This document shows positions 34,117 through 43,159 of a stretch of DNA of 64,000 nt, one piece after another. The notes under the pieces are model-generated. The model was not told where the DNA came from and ran no database searches. It worked only from the letters and a program-made list of their open reading frames with translations. Each line of letters starts with the position of its first letter. Positions within the stretch are counted from its first letter, which is position 1. The stretch is taken from contig NZ_LT727810.1 of assembly GCF_900162665.1 (NCBI RefSeq), positions 589,067-653,066 on the forward strand. The letters are read 5' to 3'. This stretch comes from Oceanobacillus sojae. Its GTDB lineage: Bacteria; Bacillota; Bacilli; Bacillales; Amphibacillaceae. The translations under genes and the position numbers were made by a program.

Positions 34117-34158
34117 TAAAAATCCCGTTTCCAATTCTTTAAGAATTGGAAACGGGAT
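34117..34158 (-). terminator. Terminator of the znu-zur operon
   Basis: Two perfect 18-base arms (34122-34139 and 34141-34158) around a single base. On the minus strand the stem is followed by TTTTTAATTT, which places it as the end of znuC-znuB-zur. Confidence 0.85.
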
Positions 34159-34215
34159 AGCAATAGAACCGAATCCTGCAGCTGAAAGATCATTATTCAG
34201 TTGGAAACAAATTTC

Positions 34216-34629
34216 TTAAGCGTTCAGGCAAGCAGGGCATCTTCCATAAATCTCAAATTTATGGTCATCAATTTCATAATTTGTCAGTTCTGCAGAGGCT
34301 GTATCCATTGGGCAGATATCAATTTCTTTTGTTTTTCCACAGTCCGTACAAATAAAATGATGATGGTGGTGATGGCTGCAGCTTAACCGAAAATGCTTTT
34401 CACCTTCTAAATCTGTTTTTTCTAATATACCTAAATCATGGTATAAATGCAGATTACGATAGATTGTGTCGAAGCTGATTGTACCATATTTGTTTTCCAG
34501 ATGAACAATCAAATCCTTTGCAGGCCGGTATCCATCCTCGGAAGCAAAGAATTCCAGGATATCCTTACGTTTTCCGGTTGTTTTATATCCTTTTTCTTTT
34601 AATACATTGATTGCATCTTGAAGATTCAT
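34216..34629 (-). CDS. zur: Zinc-uptake regulator Zur (Fur family)
   Basis: 137 residues. An N-terminal winged helix (TTGKRKDILEFFASEDGYRPAKDLIVHL, SFDTIYRNLHLYHDLGILEK, residues 18-75) and a dimerisation domain with a His-rich stretch (SCSHHHHHHFICTDCGK) and a second CxxC (GRCPACLNA). The two CxxC pairs hold the structural zinc. A Fur paralogue transcribed with znuBC is best read as Zur. The start is ATG 34629, 8 bases after GGAGG; a TTG 3 bases earlier is less likely. It represses its own operon through the box at 36320. Confidence 0.9.
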   Translation of the reverse strand: MNLQDAINVLKEKGYKTTGKRKDILEFFASEDGYRPAKDLIVHLENKYGTISFDTIYRNLHLYHDLGILEKTDLEGEKHFRLSCSHHHHHHFICTDCGKTKEIDICPMDTASAELTNYEIDDHKFEIYGRCPACLNA

Positions 34630-34643
34630 CAAAAAACCTCCAT

Positions 34644-35468
34644 TTATTTTCTTATTTTTTTAATTCCTATAGCGACTAACAATATAAATAACGATGTCAT
34701 AACAATTGTTCCGCCTGGTGGAATGTCTAAATAATAACCTGAGATAATCCCAAATATAACCGCAATTTCACCAAAAAGGATTGACAGGAAAATCATTTGT
34801 TTAAATCCTTTAGCAATACGCATACTTGCTGCTACCGGCAAGGTCATTAAAGCTGAAACAAGTAATACACCCACAATACGGATAGAAGCAGCTATAACCA
34901 GTGCCGTTAATATAATAAACAGCATATTGATCCATTTCACATGCAGTCCGGCGATAGTTGCCTGTTCTTCATCAAAGGACATGGTAAATAATTCTTTAAA
35001 GAAGAGCCAGATAATAACAAGAACAAAGGCGGCAACTCCGGAAATGACATAAAAATCATTTATAGTTACTGCCGATACAGATCCAAACAAATAATTGAAT
35101 AAATCTGTGTTAAATCCGTCAGCAATAGAGATGAAAATAACGCTGAGACCTACACCGGCAGATAAAATAATTGGAATTGATATTTCCTGGTAGGCTTTAT
35201 ATACCGTACGCAGCTTTTCAATGAAAATCGAGCCGATCACAGAAAACACCATTCCGCTATATATTGGGGAAATAACCCAGCCATATTTTTTTTCAGCCAT
35301 CAACCCGAAGGAAATTCCAGCTAAAGTGACGTGTGAGAGGGCATCAGCTATTAATGACTGTCGTCTCACTACGATAAAAGTCCCTAATAAAGGAGCAATT
35401 ATACCAATTAAGATACCTGTAAGAAAAGTATATCTTAAAAAGGGGTAAGTTAAAAAATCCAAAAGCAT
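34644..35468 (-). CDS. znuB: Zinc ABC transporter permease
   Basis: 274-residue ABC-3 permease with about eight helices and the family segments RRQSLIADALSHVTLAGISFG (about 30-50) and SFDEEQATIAGLHVKW (about 165-180). Imports Zn2+ with ZnuC. The operon order znuC-znuB-zur matches Bacillus relatives. The cognate binding protein (AdcA/ZnuA) is not in the window and must be encoded elsewhere. Confidence 0.9.
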   Translation of the reverse strand: MLLDFLTYPFLRYTFLTGILIGIIAPLLGTFIVVRRQSLIADALSHVTLAGISFGLMAEKKYGWVISPIYSGMVFSVIGSIFIEKLRTVYKAYQEISIPIILSAGVGLSVIFISIADGFNTDLFNYLFGSVSAVTINDFYVISGVAAFVLVIIWLFFKELFTMSFDEEQATIAGLHVKWINMLFIILTALVIAASIRIVGVLLVSALMTLPVAASMRIAKGFKQMIFLSILFGEIAVIFGIISGYYLDIPPGGTIVMTSLFILLVAIGIKKIRK

Positions 35469-35489
35469 TGTCTATCCTCCAACTATGAA

Positions 35490-36239
35490 TTAATGCGTAA
35501 CCAGACTTACCGGGTGACCGTAAATTTGCGAGAAGTCTGCTTCCGTAAGTGACGCATACTCATCAGGGTTACCATGAAAATGCATCGTTTTATTTAAACA
35601 AACAATGTCTGTCGCATACTGGGTCATGGTGCCTGTATCGTGCGTTACCAGCAATAATGTTTTTTTGTATTCTGTGTTCAGCTTGTAAAGCAGCTCATAA
35701 AATCTTTTCACATTTTCATAGTCAATTCCTACTGTCGGTTCATCTAAAATGATCAGCTCAGGATCACTGACTAAGGCTCTTGCGATAAAGATTCGCTGCT
35801 GCTGGCCACCAGACAGGTTTCCAATATTTTGTTTCGTATATTCTGTCATACCAACCTGCGCAATAGCTTCATGAATTTTTTGCTTATCTTTTTTAGATAT
35901 GAATCTAAAATAACCAAGCTGTGCAGTGAGCCCGGAAGCAACTACTTCATATACTGTTGCAGGAAACCCTTTATTAAATGAATTTGCTTTTTGTGAGACA
36001 AAGCCGATTCTATCTTTATTCCTTAGTTTTTGAATAGGCTGTCCAAAAACCATTATTTCTCCCGTTTCCGGTTTTTCTAAGCCAAGGATCAGCCGGATTA
36101 AAGTGGTTTTTCCGCCACCGTTTGGACCAACTAGTCCCATGAAAGCTCCATTGGGAATTTCAAAGTTTATATTATCTAAGACTTTACGAGATCCATAATG
36201 GAAGTTAATATTTGACATGGACACAACAGGTGTTGTCAT
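35490..36239 (-). CDS. znuC: Zinc ABC transporter ATP-binding protein
   Basis: 249 residues with Walker A GLVGPNGGGKTTL (about 35-47), signature LSGGQQQR, Walker B ELIILDEPTVGID, and the H-loop LLLVTHDTGTM. It energises zinc uptake through ZnuB. First gene of the operon, under the promoter and Zur box at 36291-36334. Confidence 0.92.
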   Translation of the reverse strand: MTTPVVSMSNINFHYGSRKVLDNINFEIPNGAFMGLVGPNGGGKTTLIRLILGLEKPETGEIMVFGQPIQKLRNKDRIGFVSQKANSFNKGFPATVYEVVASGLTAQLGYFRFISKKDKQKIHEAIAQVGMTEYTKQNIGNLSGGQQQRIFIARALVSDPELIILDEPTVGIDYENVKRFYELLYKLNTEYKKTLLLVTHDTGTMTQYATDIVCLNKTMHFHGNPDEYASLTEADFSQIYGHPVSLVTH

Positions 36240-36290
36240 CTTATTCCTCCATTCTTATGGTAATAAATTATAATAAAAAGTACTTTATCT

Positions 36291-36334
36291 ATGATATCGC
36301 AAGGGACGCTTTTTGTAAATAGGAATGATTACGA
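36291..36334 (-). promoter_or_regulatory. znu promoter with Zur box
   Basis: On the minus strand TTTACA (36314-36319), 17 bases, TATCAT (36291-36296). Overlapping the upstream edge of the -35, TAGGAAT-G-ATTACGA (36320-36334, plus strand) matches the Bacillus Zur box TCGTAAT-N-ATTACGA with a perfect right half and 5 of 7 on the left. Confidence 0.7.
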
Positions 36335-36573
36335 CTTTTATGAGTGTCTCAAATAAAACATATATTAATATAGAAGAAACCCGGTTTTTATAGGAATATA
36401 TTCAGTCTGAAAATCAATAAAGTTTGAGAGAAAAAGTGGAACTACCCTGCAATAAATAACCAATGATCTGTGACAGGATGGGAATGTAATATCTCAGAGG
36501 CTGCTGTGAGTCTGTTCTGATTACTAATTTATCCGATGAAATAAAATCATTTTTGAAACCCCTTACAAAAATA
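36335..36573. other. Intergenic region between znuC and the fad promoter
   Basis: About 240 bases with no gene, RNA or strong hairpin that I can support. The neighbouring control sites are listed separately. Confidence 0.4.
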
Positions 36574-36602
36574 TTGCAAAAAAATAAATATTCCGTTATA
36601 GT
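36574..36602 (+). promoter_or_regulatory. Sigma-A promoter of the fad operon
   Basis: TTGCAA (36574-36579), a 17-base spacer, TATAGT (36597-36602). It lies 94 bases before fadN and upstream of the FadR-type operator. Confidence 0.65.
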
Positions 36603-36656
36603 ATAAGTAATGTGAGATATTCGATGTGCCAATATCTTTATTTTTTGGCTCAAAAA

Positions 36657-36674
36657 TGAATGAGTATTCATTCA
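36657..36674. promoter_or_regulatory. FadR (TetR-type) operator
   Basis: TGAATGA-GTAT-TCATTCA is a perfect palindrome and matches the known B. subtilis FadR box. It is 22 bases before the fadN ATG and downstream of the promoter, so the repressor would block elongation until long-chain acyl-CoA releases it. Confidence 0.85.
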
Positions 36675-36696
36675 AGAAAGTCTGGAGGATTGTGAA

Positions 36697-39090
36697 ATGA
36701 CATATTCCATTAAACGTGCAGCAGTAATAGGTTCAGGAGTAATGGGCTCTGGTATTGCCGCGCATTTAGCCAATGCGGGGTTATCTGTAACAATGTTTGA
36801 CAGAGTACCAGATTCCTTGACAGACAAAGAAAAGAAGCAGGGATTTACATTAGAAGATAAAAAGGTCAGGTACAGGATTGTTGAAGAGAGCAAGAAAAAG
36901 CTGTTAAAACAAAAGCCGTCGCCAATAACTTCTAAAAAAAGCTTAGAGCTGATTCAGGTTGCTAATTTGGAGGATGATTTAGCGCTTCTATCAGAGGCAG
37001 ATTGGATTGTTGAAGTTATTGTAGAGAACCTGGAAGCGAAAAAAGAGCTGTTCAAAAAGGTGGATGCGCACCGCAGGACCGGGGCAATTATAAGCTCTAA
37101 TACATCAGGAATTTCTGTTGAGGCAATGATTGCAGATTCCTCAGAAGATATGCAGGAGCATTTTTTAGGTACGCACTTTTTTAATCCGCCGCGTTATTTG
37201 AAATTATTAGAAGTTATTCCGACTGATAAGACAAGAACAGAAGTACTTTCTTTTATGAAAACCTTTGGAGAAGATGTGTTAGGGAAGGGTGTTGTAGAAG
37301 CAAAGGACACACCAAACTTTATTGCAAACAGGATTGGGACCTACGGGCTTTTGGTGACTGTCCAGGAAATGGAGAAACAGGGTCTAAGTGTCGGAGAAGT
37401 AGATTCAATTACCGGCCCATTGATCGGCAGACCGAAAAGTGCGACATTCCGGACGTTGGATGTAGTCGGAATAGATACATTTTATCATGTGGCGAACAAT
37501 GTATACCATCATGTATCCGATCCAAAAGAGAAAGGGATTTTCACTGTTCCCGACTTTTTAAAGCAGATGATTGATAAAGGCTGGATTGGGGCGAAAAGCG
37601 GAAAAGGATTTTATGAAAAGAAAAAGGACCGGACGATTGTAGAAATTAATCCGTCAACTTTAGAGTACCAGGAAAGGAAGAAACTAAAAACAGCAGCCGT
37701 AGAATTAGCAAAGCAGGAAAAGGGCGTTAAAAGAAAAATGAAAGCGCTTGTAAATCAAAAAGGCGACAAAGCTTCTGATTTTATTTGGTCTATTATCAAA
37801 CCGGTGTTATTATATTCTGCTGATTTAGTCGGAGAAATTGCAGATGATGTTGTTTCCATTGATGATGCAATGAAATGGGGCTTCGGCTGGGAATTAGGGC
37901 CATTTGAAATATGGGATGCGATTGGTGTAAGTGCTGCTGTGGAACGCATTCAGGATGAAGATACCGCCGTGCCAAGCTGGGTACTTGATATGCTGGAAGA
38001 AGGGAATGAAACCTTCTATAAGCAGGAAAAAGGAGATAGTTACTTTTACCATGAAGATGGCTATAAACAAAAGGAAGTAAACAAGAAAGAAATATCCTTA
38101 GCAGCAATAAAAGAGCAAAAGGGAGTTATCAAAAAAAATACCGGTGCCAGCCTGATTGATATTGGAGATGGCGTTGCGCTCCTGGAATTCCATTCAAGAA
38201 GTAATGCAATCGGACTGGATATTATTCAGATGGTCAATGAATCGATTGAAGAAGTAAATAAAAATTACAAAGGTCTTGTAATTGGAAACCAGGGCAAAAA
38301 TTTCTGTGTCGGTGCTAATTTAGCGATGATGCTGATGGAAGCACAGGATGATAATATTTTCGAATTAGATCTTGTTATCCGTCAATTTCAAAATATGACG
38401 ATGAATATTAAGTATTCCGACAGACCGGTCGTTGCTGCGCCATTTAATATGACATTAGGCGGTGGTGCAGAGGTATCCCTGCCGGCTGCAGCAATTCAGG
38501 CATCACCAGAAACCTATATGGGTCTGGTCGAATTTGGAGTCGGGCTTATCCCTGGTGGAGGAGGAACAAAAGAGCTCTATTTAAAAGAGCTTAGAAATCT
38601 TCCGGAGGGTGTAAATATTGATTTAACGAAGATTGCAAATGATGTCTTTGAAAAAGTAGCAATGGCCAAAGTGTCCACCTCAGCTAAAGAAGCTATGGAA
38701 AATGGATATCTGAATAAAAATGACCGCATCAGCAGAAATCCGGATCACGTTCTCTATGATGCGAAAAAACGTGTATTATCTTTATTCAACGAAGGATATG
38801 AGAAGCCTGTAAGGGAGAAAATCCCGGTTGTCGGAGAAGCAGGCTATGCAGCAATGGTTATGGGAGCAAAATCGCTGCACTATGGCGGATATGCTTCGGA
38901 GCATGATTTGAAAATTGCTGAAAAATTAGCCTATGTTTTATCTGGCGGAAGAATAAAAGAGGGTACAGAGATTGATGAGCAGGTGATGCTTGATTTGGAA
39001 AGAGAAGCATTCTTAAGCCTTATTGCGGAACCGCTGACACAGCAGAGAATGCAGCACATGCTGGTAAAAGGGAAGCCATTGCGAAATTAA
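36697..39090 (+). CDS. fadN: 3-hydroxyacyl-CoA dehydrogenase / enoyl-CoA hydratase
   Basis: 797 residues. An N-terminal NAD domain (AAVIGSGVMGSGIAAHLANAG, residues 8-28) and a 3HCDH helical region (KDTPNFIANRIGTYGL, about 208) are followed by a C-terminal crotonase domain (about 490-700: GLVIGNQGKNFCVGANLAMM and GGGAEVSLPAAAIQA with oxyanion-hole glycines). This order is the Bacillus FadN/YusL type. It hydrates enoyl-CoA and oxidises 3-hydroxyacyl-CoA in beta-oxidation. GGAGG precedes the ATG. First gene of fadN-fadA-fadE. Confidence 0.95.
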   Translation: MTYSIKRAAVIGSGVMGSGIAAHLANAGLSVTMFDRVPDSLTDKEKKQGFTLEDKKVRYRIVEESKKKLLKQKPSPITSKKSLELIQVANLEDDLALLSEADWIVEVIVENLEAKKELFKKVDAHRRTGAIISSNTSGISVEAMIADSSEDMQEHFLGTHFFNPPRYLKLLEVIPTDKTRTEVLSFMKTFGEDVLGKGVVEAKDTPNFIANRIGTYGLLVTVQEMEKQGLSVGEVDSITGPLIGRPKSATFRTLDVVGIDTFYHVANNVYHHVSDPKEKGIFTVPDFLKQMIDKGWIGAKSGKGFYEKKKDRTIVEINPSTLEYQERKKLKTAAVELAKQEKGVKRKMKALVNQKGDKASDFIWSIIKPVLLYSADLVGEIADDVVSIDDAMKWGFGWELGPFEIWDAIGVSAAVERIQDEDTAVPSWVLDMLEEGNETFYKQEKGDSYFYHEDGYKQKEVNKKEISLAAIKEQKGVIKKNTGASLIDIGDGVALLEFHSRSNAIGLDIIQMVNESIEEVNKNYKGLVIGNQGKNFCVGANLAMMLMEAQDDNIFELDLVIRQFQNMTMNIKYSDRPVVAAPFNMTLGGGAEVSLPAAAIQASPETYMGLVEFGVGLIPGGGGTKELYLKELRNLPEGVNIDLTKIANDVFEKVAMAKVSTSAKEAMENGYLNKNDRISRNPDHVLYDAKKRVLSLFNEGYEKPVREKIPVVGEAGYAAMVMGAKSLHYGGYASEHDLKIAEKLAYVLSGGRIKEGTEIDEQVMLDLEREAFLSLIAEPLTQQRMQHMLVKGKPLRN

Positions 39091-39094
39091 TCTC

Positions 39095-39150
39095 AAAAGA
39101 GGATGTTCAAAAAGCCCAATTTACCGAACTTTTTGAACACGTACTTAAAG
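39095..39150. repeat. Dispersed GTTCAAAAAG inverted-repeat element, copy 2
   Basis: GTTCAAAAAG (39105-39114) and CTTTTTGAAC (39129-39138) inside AAAAGAGGAT...ACGTACTTAAAG. It lies between fadN and fadA inside the operon, so it is transcribed. It shares its ends with 44456. Confidence 0.7.
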
Positions 39151-39179
39151 GGAGCACGCATTCAAAGGAGGGTACATCC

Positions 39180-40355
39180 GTGAAAGAAGCAGTAATTGTA
39201 GCTGGTGCAAGAACACCAGTGGGAAAAGCAAATAAAGGATCGTTACGGGATGTAAGGCCAGATGATCTGGCAGCTTTAACTGTAAAAGAAACCTTAAAAA
39301 GAGCCGGTAATTATCAAGGTTCGGTAGATGATGTAATTATTGGCTGTGCAATGCCGGAAGCAGAACAGGGAATGAATATGGCGCGTAATATTGCCGGTCT
39401 GGCCGGGCTAGGTCATGAGGTACCGGGAATTACCGTAAACCGCTACTGTGCTTCAGGATTACAAACGATTGCCTATGGTGCCGAACGGATTATGGTCGGT
39501 GCTGCTGAGACAATTATTGCTGGCGGTGCAGAATCGATGTCTATGATTCCGATGGGCGGGCATGTCATTAAACCCAACCCGGCCCTGGTTGCAAATGCGC
39601 CGGAATACTATATGAACATGGGACATACGGCAGAGGAAGTAGCAAATCGTTTTGATATTTCAAGAGCAGATCAGGATGCTTTTGCAGTACAGAGTCATGA
39701 ACGCGCTGCTGCAGCAATGGAGAAAGGTCTGTTTAAGGAGGAAATTGTTCCTGTAGAAGTGAAAGAACGTTTTGTAGGAAAGAACAATAAGATTGAAGAA
39801 AAATCCTTCTCCTTTGAGATGGATGAGGGCGTCCGTGCAGGAACAAATATAGAGGTTTTAAGCTCACTGCGCCCGGCCTTTCATATTAAAGGCAGTGTTA
39901 CTGCCGGGAATGCTTCACAAATGAGTGATGGGGCAGCTTCTGTTCTGTTAATGGATAAAGAAAAGGCAGAGGCAGAAGGATTAACACCAATTTTAAAATT
40001 CTGTTCCTTTGCGGTAGCTGGAGTAGCACCGGAAATTATGGGAGTCGGTCCGGTAGAAGCAATTCCAAAGGCAGTAAAAATGGCCGGATTAGAGTTATCT
40101 GATATTGGATTGTTTGAATTAAATGAAGCTTTTGCATCCCAGGCACTGCGGGTTATCAGAGCGTTAGATTTAGATATAGATAAGGTGAATGTAAATGGCG
40201 GTGCCATTGCGTTAGGCCACCCGCTGGGCTGTACTGGCACAAAGCTGACAGTCAGCTTAATGCATGAGATGAAGCGGAGAAACGAGCAATTTGGAATAGT
40301 AACGATGTGTATCGGCGGCGGTATGGGAGCTGCCGGAGTATTTGAACTTCTATAA
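39180..40355 (+). CDS. fadA: Acetyl-CoA C-acyltransferase (thiolase)
   Basis: 391 residues with thiolase hallmarks: VNRYCASGLQTIA, where the Cys near residue 92 is the acylated nucleophile, the GGAESMSMIPMGG loop, the C-terminal NVNGGAIALGHPLGCTG His motif, and CIGGGMGAAGVFE with the second Cys. It cleaves 3-ketoacyl-CoA. Starts at GTG after GGAGGG. Separated from fadN by 89 bases that hold a repeat element. Confidence 0.95.
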   Translation: MKEAVIVAGARTPVGKANKGSLRDVRPDDLAALTVKETLKRAGNYQGSVDDVIIGCAMPEAEQGMNMARNIAGLAGLGHEVPGITVNRYCASGLQTIAYGAERIMVGAAETIIAGGAESMSMIPMGGHVIKPNPALVANAPEYYMNMGHTAEEVANRFDISRADQDAFAVQSHERAAAAMEKGLFKEEIVPVEVKERFVGKNNKIEEKSFSFEMDEGVRAGTNIEVLSSLRPAFHIKGSVTAGNASQMSDGAASVLLMDKEKAEAEGLTPILKFCSFAVAGVAPEIMGVGPVEAIPKAVKMAGLELSDIGLFELNEAFASQALRVIRALDLDIDKVNVNGGAIALGHPLGCTGTKLTVSLMHEMKRRNEQFGIVTMCIGGGMGAAGVFELL

Positions 40356-40379
40356 ACTACCAGAAAAGGGGTAATCATA

Positions 40380-42164
40380 ATGAGTGAAACAAAAGAAAGA
40401 TTATTTAAAGGCGGCGGTTTTCTAGTTGAGGATATTTCCGGAGAGGATATCATTACACCGGAGGATTTTACAGATGAACATAAGATGATTGCGAAAACAA
40501 CAGAAGATTTTGTACTGGGAGAAGTTGTTCCTAAGATTGATAATCTGGAAAATCACGAATTTGAACATTCTGTGAAACTGCTCAAAAAAGCAGGAGAATT
40601 AGGTCTGCTGGGCGCAGATGTCCCAGAGGCATATGGCGGTCTGGCTCTGGATAAAATCAGTTCTTCCTTAATTACAGAGAAGTTTTCCCGTGCAGGAGGA
40701 TTCTCAATTACCCATGGAGCACATGTTGGAATTGGATCACTGCCGATTGTCTTCTTTGGTAATGAAGACCAAAAGGAAAAATATTTACCTAAATTAGCTA
40801 CTGGTGAGTTAATTGCTGCTTACGCATTAACAGAGCCGAGCTCCGGTTCGGATGCACTTGGAGCAAAAGCAACAGCAAAATTGAACGATGCAGGCACACA
40901 TTATATATTAAATGGAGAGAAGCAATGGATTACCAACTCAGCTTTTGCGGATGTCTTTGTCGTATACGCTAAAATTGATGGTGAGCATTTCAGTGCTTTT
41001 ATTGTTGAAAGGGATTACCCTGGCGTATCTACAGGACCGGAAGAAAAGAAAATGGGAATTAAAAGCTCTTCCACAAGAACACTTGTATTAGAGGATGCAG
41101 AAGTTCCTGTAGAAAATCTGCTTGGTGAAAAGGGCCGAGGTCATGTGATTGCTTTTAATATCCTGAACGTAGGTCGCTATAAATTAGCTGTCGGCGGAGT
41201 CGGAGGGTCGAAGCGTGCATTGGAATTAGCAGCAAAGTATGCGAACGAACGTAAACAGTTCCAAACGCCTATTTCAAGCTTCACTCTGACACAGGAAAAA
41301 TTAGCAACGATCGCTTCAAAAATCTATGCCAATGAAAGCGCAGTTTATCGAACAGTCGGGTTATTTGAACAGCGGATGGGTGCATTAACCGATGAACAGC
41401 TGCAGGATGGCCGCGAAGTCGCCCGGGCAATCGCAGAGTATCAAATTGAGTGCTCCATGACAAAATATATGGCTACAGAATTACTGGATTATGCAGCAGA
41501 TGAAGCTGTTCAGCTGCACGGCGGATATGGTTTTATGCAGGAGTATGAAGTGGAGCGTATTTACCGCGATTCCCGTATTAATCGTATTTTCGAAGGAACC
41601 AATGAAATTAACAGACTTATCGTGCCGGGAACGCTTCTGAAAAAAGCATTAAAAGGTGAACTGCCGCTGTTGGAAAAGGCACAGGGGCTGCAGGAAGAAT
41701 TAATGATGATGATGCCGGAGGAAGTCGGGACAGAAGCCTTAGAACAAGAAAAGTATTTATTAAGAAATGCGAAAAAAATGATTCTGCTGGGTGCTGGTTT
41801 AGCAGCACAGAAATATGGCAAAAAATTAGACCGCGAGCAAGAAATTCTCATTAAATTAGCTGATATGACAGCAGAAGTATTTAATATGGAGTCTGCAATT
41901 CTTCGTACAGAAAAAGCCATTGCTAAGGCTGGTCCGGAAAAAGTGCATCAAAAGTTATTGTATACAGAAGTCTATGTCCAGGAAGCATTTAACCGGATGG
42001 AAGCAGCGGCAAAGGAAATTCTGATTACAGCAGAAGAAGGAGATACATTGCGTATTATGCTGTCCTCTCTGCGTAAGCTGACCAGACATACACCAATCAA
42101 TACAGTTAAAAAGAAACGAGAAATTGCCGCAAAAATTATTGAGGAAGAAAAATATATTGTCTGA
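40380..42164 (+). CDS. fadE: Acyl-CoA dehydrogenase
   Basis: 594 residues. The acyl-CoA dehydrogenase core (about 35-410) shows AYALTEPSSGSDALGAKATA and the FAD/ETF segment VQLHGGYGFMQEYEVERIYRDSRINRIFEGTNEINR. A C-terminal helical extension of about 170 residues is typical of the Bacillus FadE/YusJ type. It performs the first FAD-dependent step of beta-oxidation. GGGG precedes the ATG. Strong terminator at 42178. Confidence 0.94.
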   Translation: MSETKERLFKGGGFLVEDISGEDIITPEDFTDEHKMIAKTTEDFVLGEVVPKIDNLENHEFEHSVKLLKKAGELGLLGADVPEAYGGLALDKISSSLITEKFSRAGGFSITHGAHVGIGSLPIVFFGNEDQKEKYLPKLATGELIAAYALTEPSSGSDALGAKATAKLNDAGTHYILNGEKQWITNSAFADVFVVYAKIDGEHFSAFIVERDYPGVSTGPEEKKMGIKSSSTRTLVLEDAEVPVENLLGEKGRGHVIAFNILNVGRYKLAVGGVGGSKRALELAAKYANERKQFQTPISSFTLTQEKLATIASKIYANESAVYRTVGLFEQRMGALTDEQLQDGREVARAIAEYQIECSMTKYMATELLDYAADEAVQLHGGYGFMQEYEVERIYRDSRINRIFEGTNEINRLIVPGTLLKKALKGELPLLEKAQGLQEELMMMMPEEVGTEALEQEKYLLRNAKKMILLGAGLAAQKYGKKLDREQEILIKLADMTAEVFNMESAILRTEKAIAKAGPEKVHQKLLYTEVYVQEAFNRMEAAAKEILITAEEGDTLRIMLSSLRKLTRHTPINTVKKKREIAAKIIEEEKYIV

Positions 42165-42177
42165 TAAAAGATAGTGC

Positions 42178-42207
42178 AAAAAAAGAGGCTGATTTGCCTC
42201 TTTTTTT
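42178..42207. terminator. Bidirectional terminator after fadE
   Basis: AAAAAAAGAGGC and GCCTCTTTTTTT form a perfect 12-bp stem with a 6-base loop, between fadE and the convergent sodium channel gene. Confidence 0.9.
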
Positions 42208-42300
42208 GATTGCTTTCGTTCAAAGGGTTAAGATGCTGTACACTCTCGTTTATAGAGAAAATTCAAAAAAACTGCTGAGAGTAAGTTGAGATTTGTCTTA

Positions 42301-43095
42301 TCACTCTGATTTATCTTTTAATAATGCTTTAATTTCTTTTAATTCCAGATTCATTTCTTCAAGTTTTTTGTCTGTTGGTGGAGGTGTTTCTTCCCGGCTG
42401 GCTTCCTCTACATTATTTACTACAACACCTACAAATAAATTAACAATAACGAATGCACCAATTAAAATAAAGGTTACAAAATACCACCAGGAGGAGGGAT
42501 CTTGTTCTAAAACAGGATACATTACACCACTTGCCCATGATTCTAATGTAATCACCTGAAATAAGGTGAGCAGGGTGCGATGTAAAGAGCCAAAGTATTC
42601 AGGGGAAATGGAACTGAAAAGCGTTGTACCAATGACTCCATAGACATAGAAGAACAGCCCTAAAAGAATCATGATTGTTCCCATGGAAGGAATAGTTAAC
42701 AGTAACGCATTAACCATCTTTCTTAAGGACGGGATAATCGATATCGCTCTTAATACCCGAAGGACTCTTAAGATACGTAATACCATTATGTAACTTGAGC
42801 CAAGGAATATGATACTGGCCGATATAATAATTAAATCAAATACATTCCATGGATTCTTAAAAAAAGCAATAAGAGAAGGACTCCCTATTAATCTAATAAT
42901 AATTTCAATTGTAAATATGATTAATAATAGTGTATCCATCCAGTAGATGATAGAGGCGAATTGATTGGTAACAGCAGGGTATGTTTCAAAACCTACAATG
43001 ATGGCATTAAAGATAATTAATCCGATAATCGTATTCGTAAATGTTTTATTCTCCGCAATTGCAGCGCATTTGGCTTGAAAAGCATTCTTTATCAT
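42301..43095 (-). CDS. Voltage-gated sodium channel, NaChBac (BacNav) type
   Basis: 264 residues, one six-helix subunit that would form a homotetramer. S4 is the segment VLRILRVLRVLR (105-116) with arginines every third residue at 107, 110, 113 and 116. The pore has TLESWAS at 183-189, the exact selectivity filter of NaChBac, which favours Na+. The cytosolic tail (about 230-264) is acidic, then a short coiled coil, as in BacNav. NaChBac is known from Bacillus halodurans, where it serves motility, chemotaxis and pH homeostasis. No partner genes adjoin it; a complex palindromic repeat lies upstream. Confidence 0.92.
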   Translation of the reverse strand: MIKNAFQAKCAAIAENKTFTNTIIGLIIFNAIIVGFETYPAVTNQFASIIYWMDTLLLIIFTIEIIIRLIGSPSLIAFFKNPWNVFDLIIISASIIFLGSSYIMVLRILRVLRVLRAISIIPSLRKMVNALLLTIPSMGTIMILLGLFFYVYGVIGTTLFSSISPEYFGSLHRTLLTLFQVITLESWASGVMYPVLEQDPSSWWYFVTFILIGAFVIVNLFVGVVVNNVEEASREETPPPTDKKLEEMNLELKEIKALLKDKSE

Positions 43096-43159
43096 GATGG
43101 ATATTTCCTTTCCCTTAAGAGCTCATCTGTTTCATTAAATAAATCGATTGCAATTTAAA

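Noticed and set aside
36414-36671. 85-codon minus-strand frame upstream of fadN
   Set aside because: It covers the fad promoter and operator, has no ribosome-binding site and no recognisable pattern.
39881-40453. 190-codon minus-strand frame inside fadA
   Set aside because: It is the antisense shadow of a strongly coding gene and has no start signals.
42293-42559. 88-codon plus-strand frame opposite the sodium channel
   Set aside because: Antisense shadow of the channel's C-terminal region.
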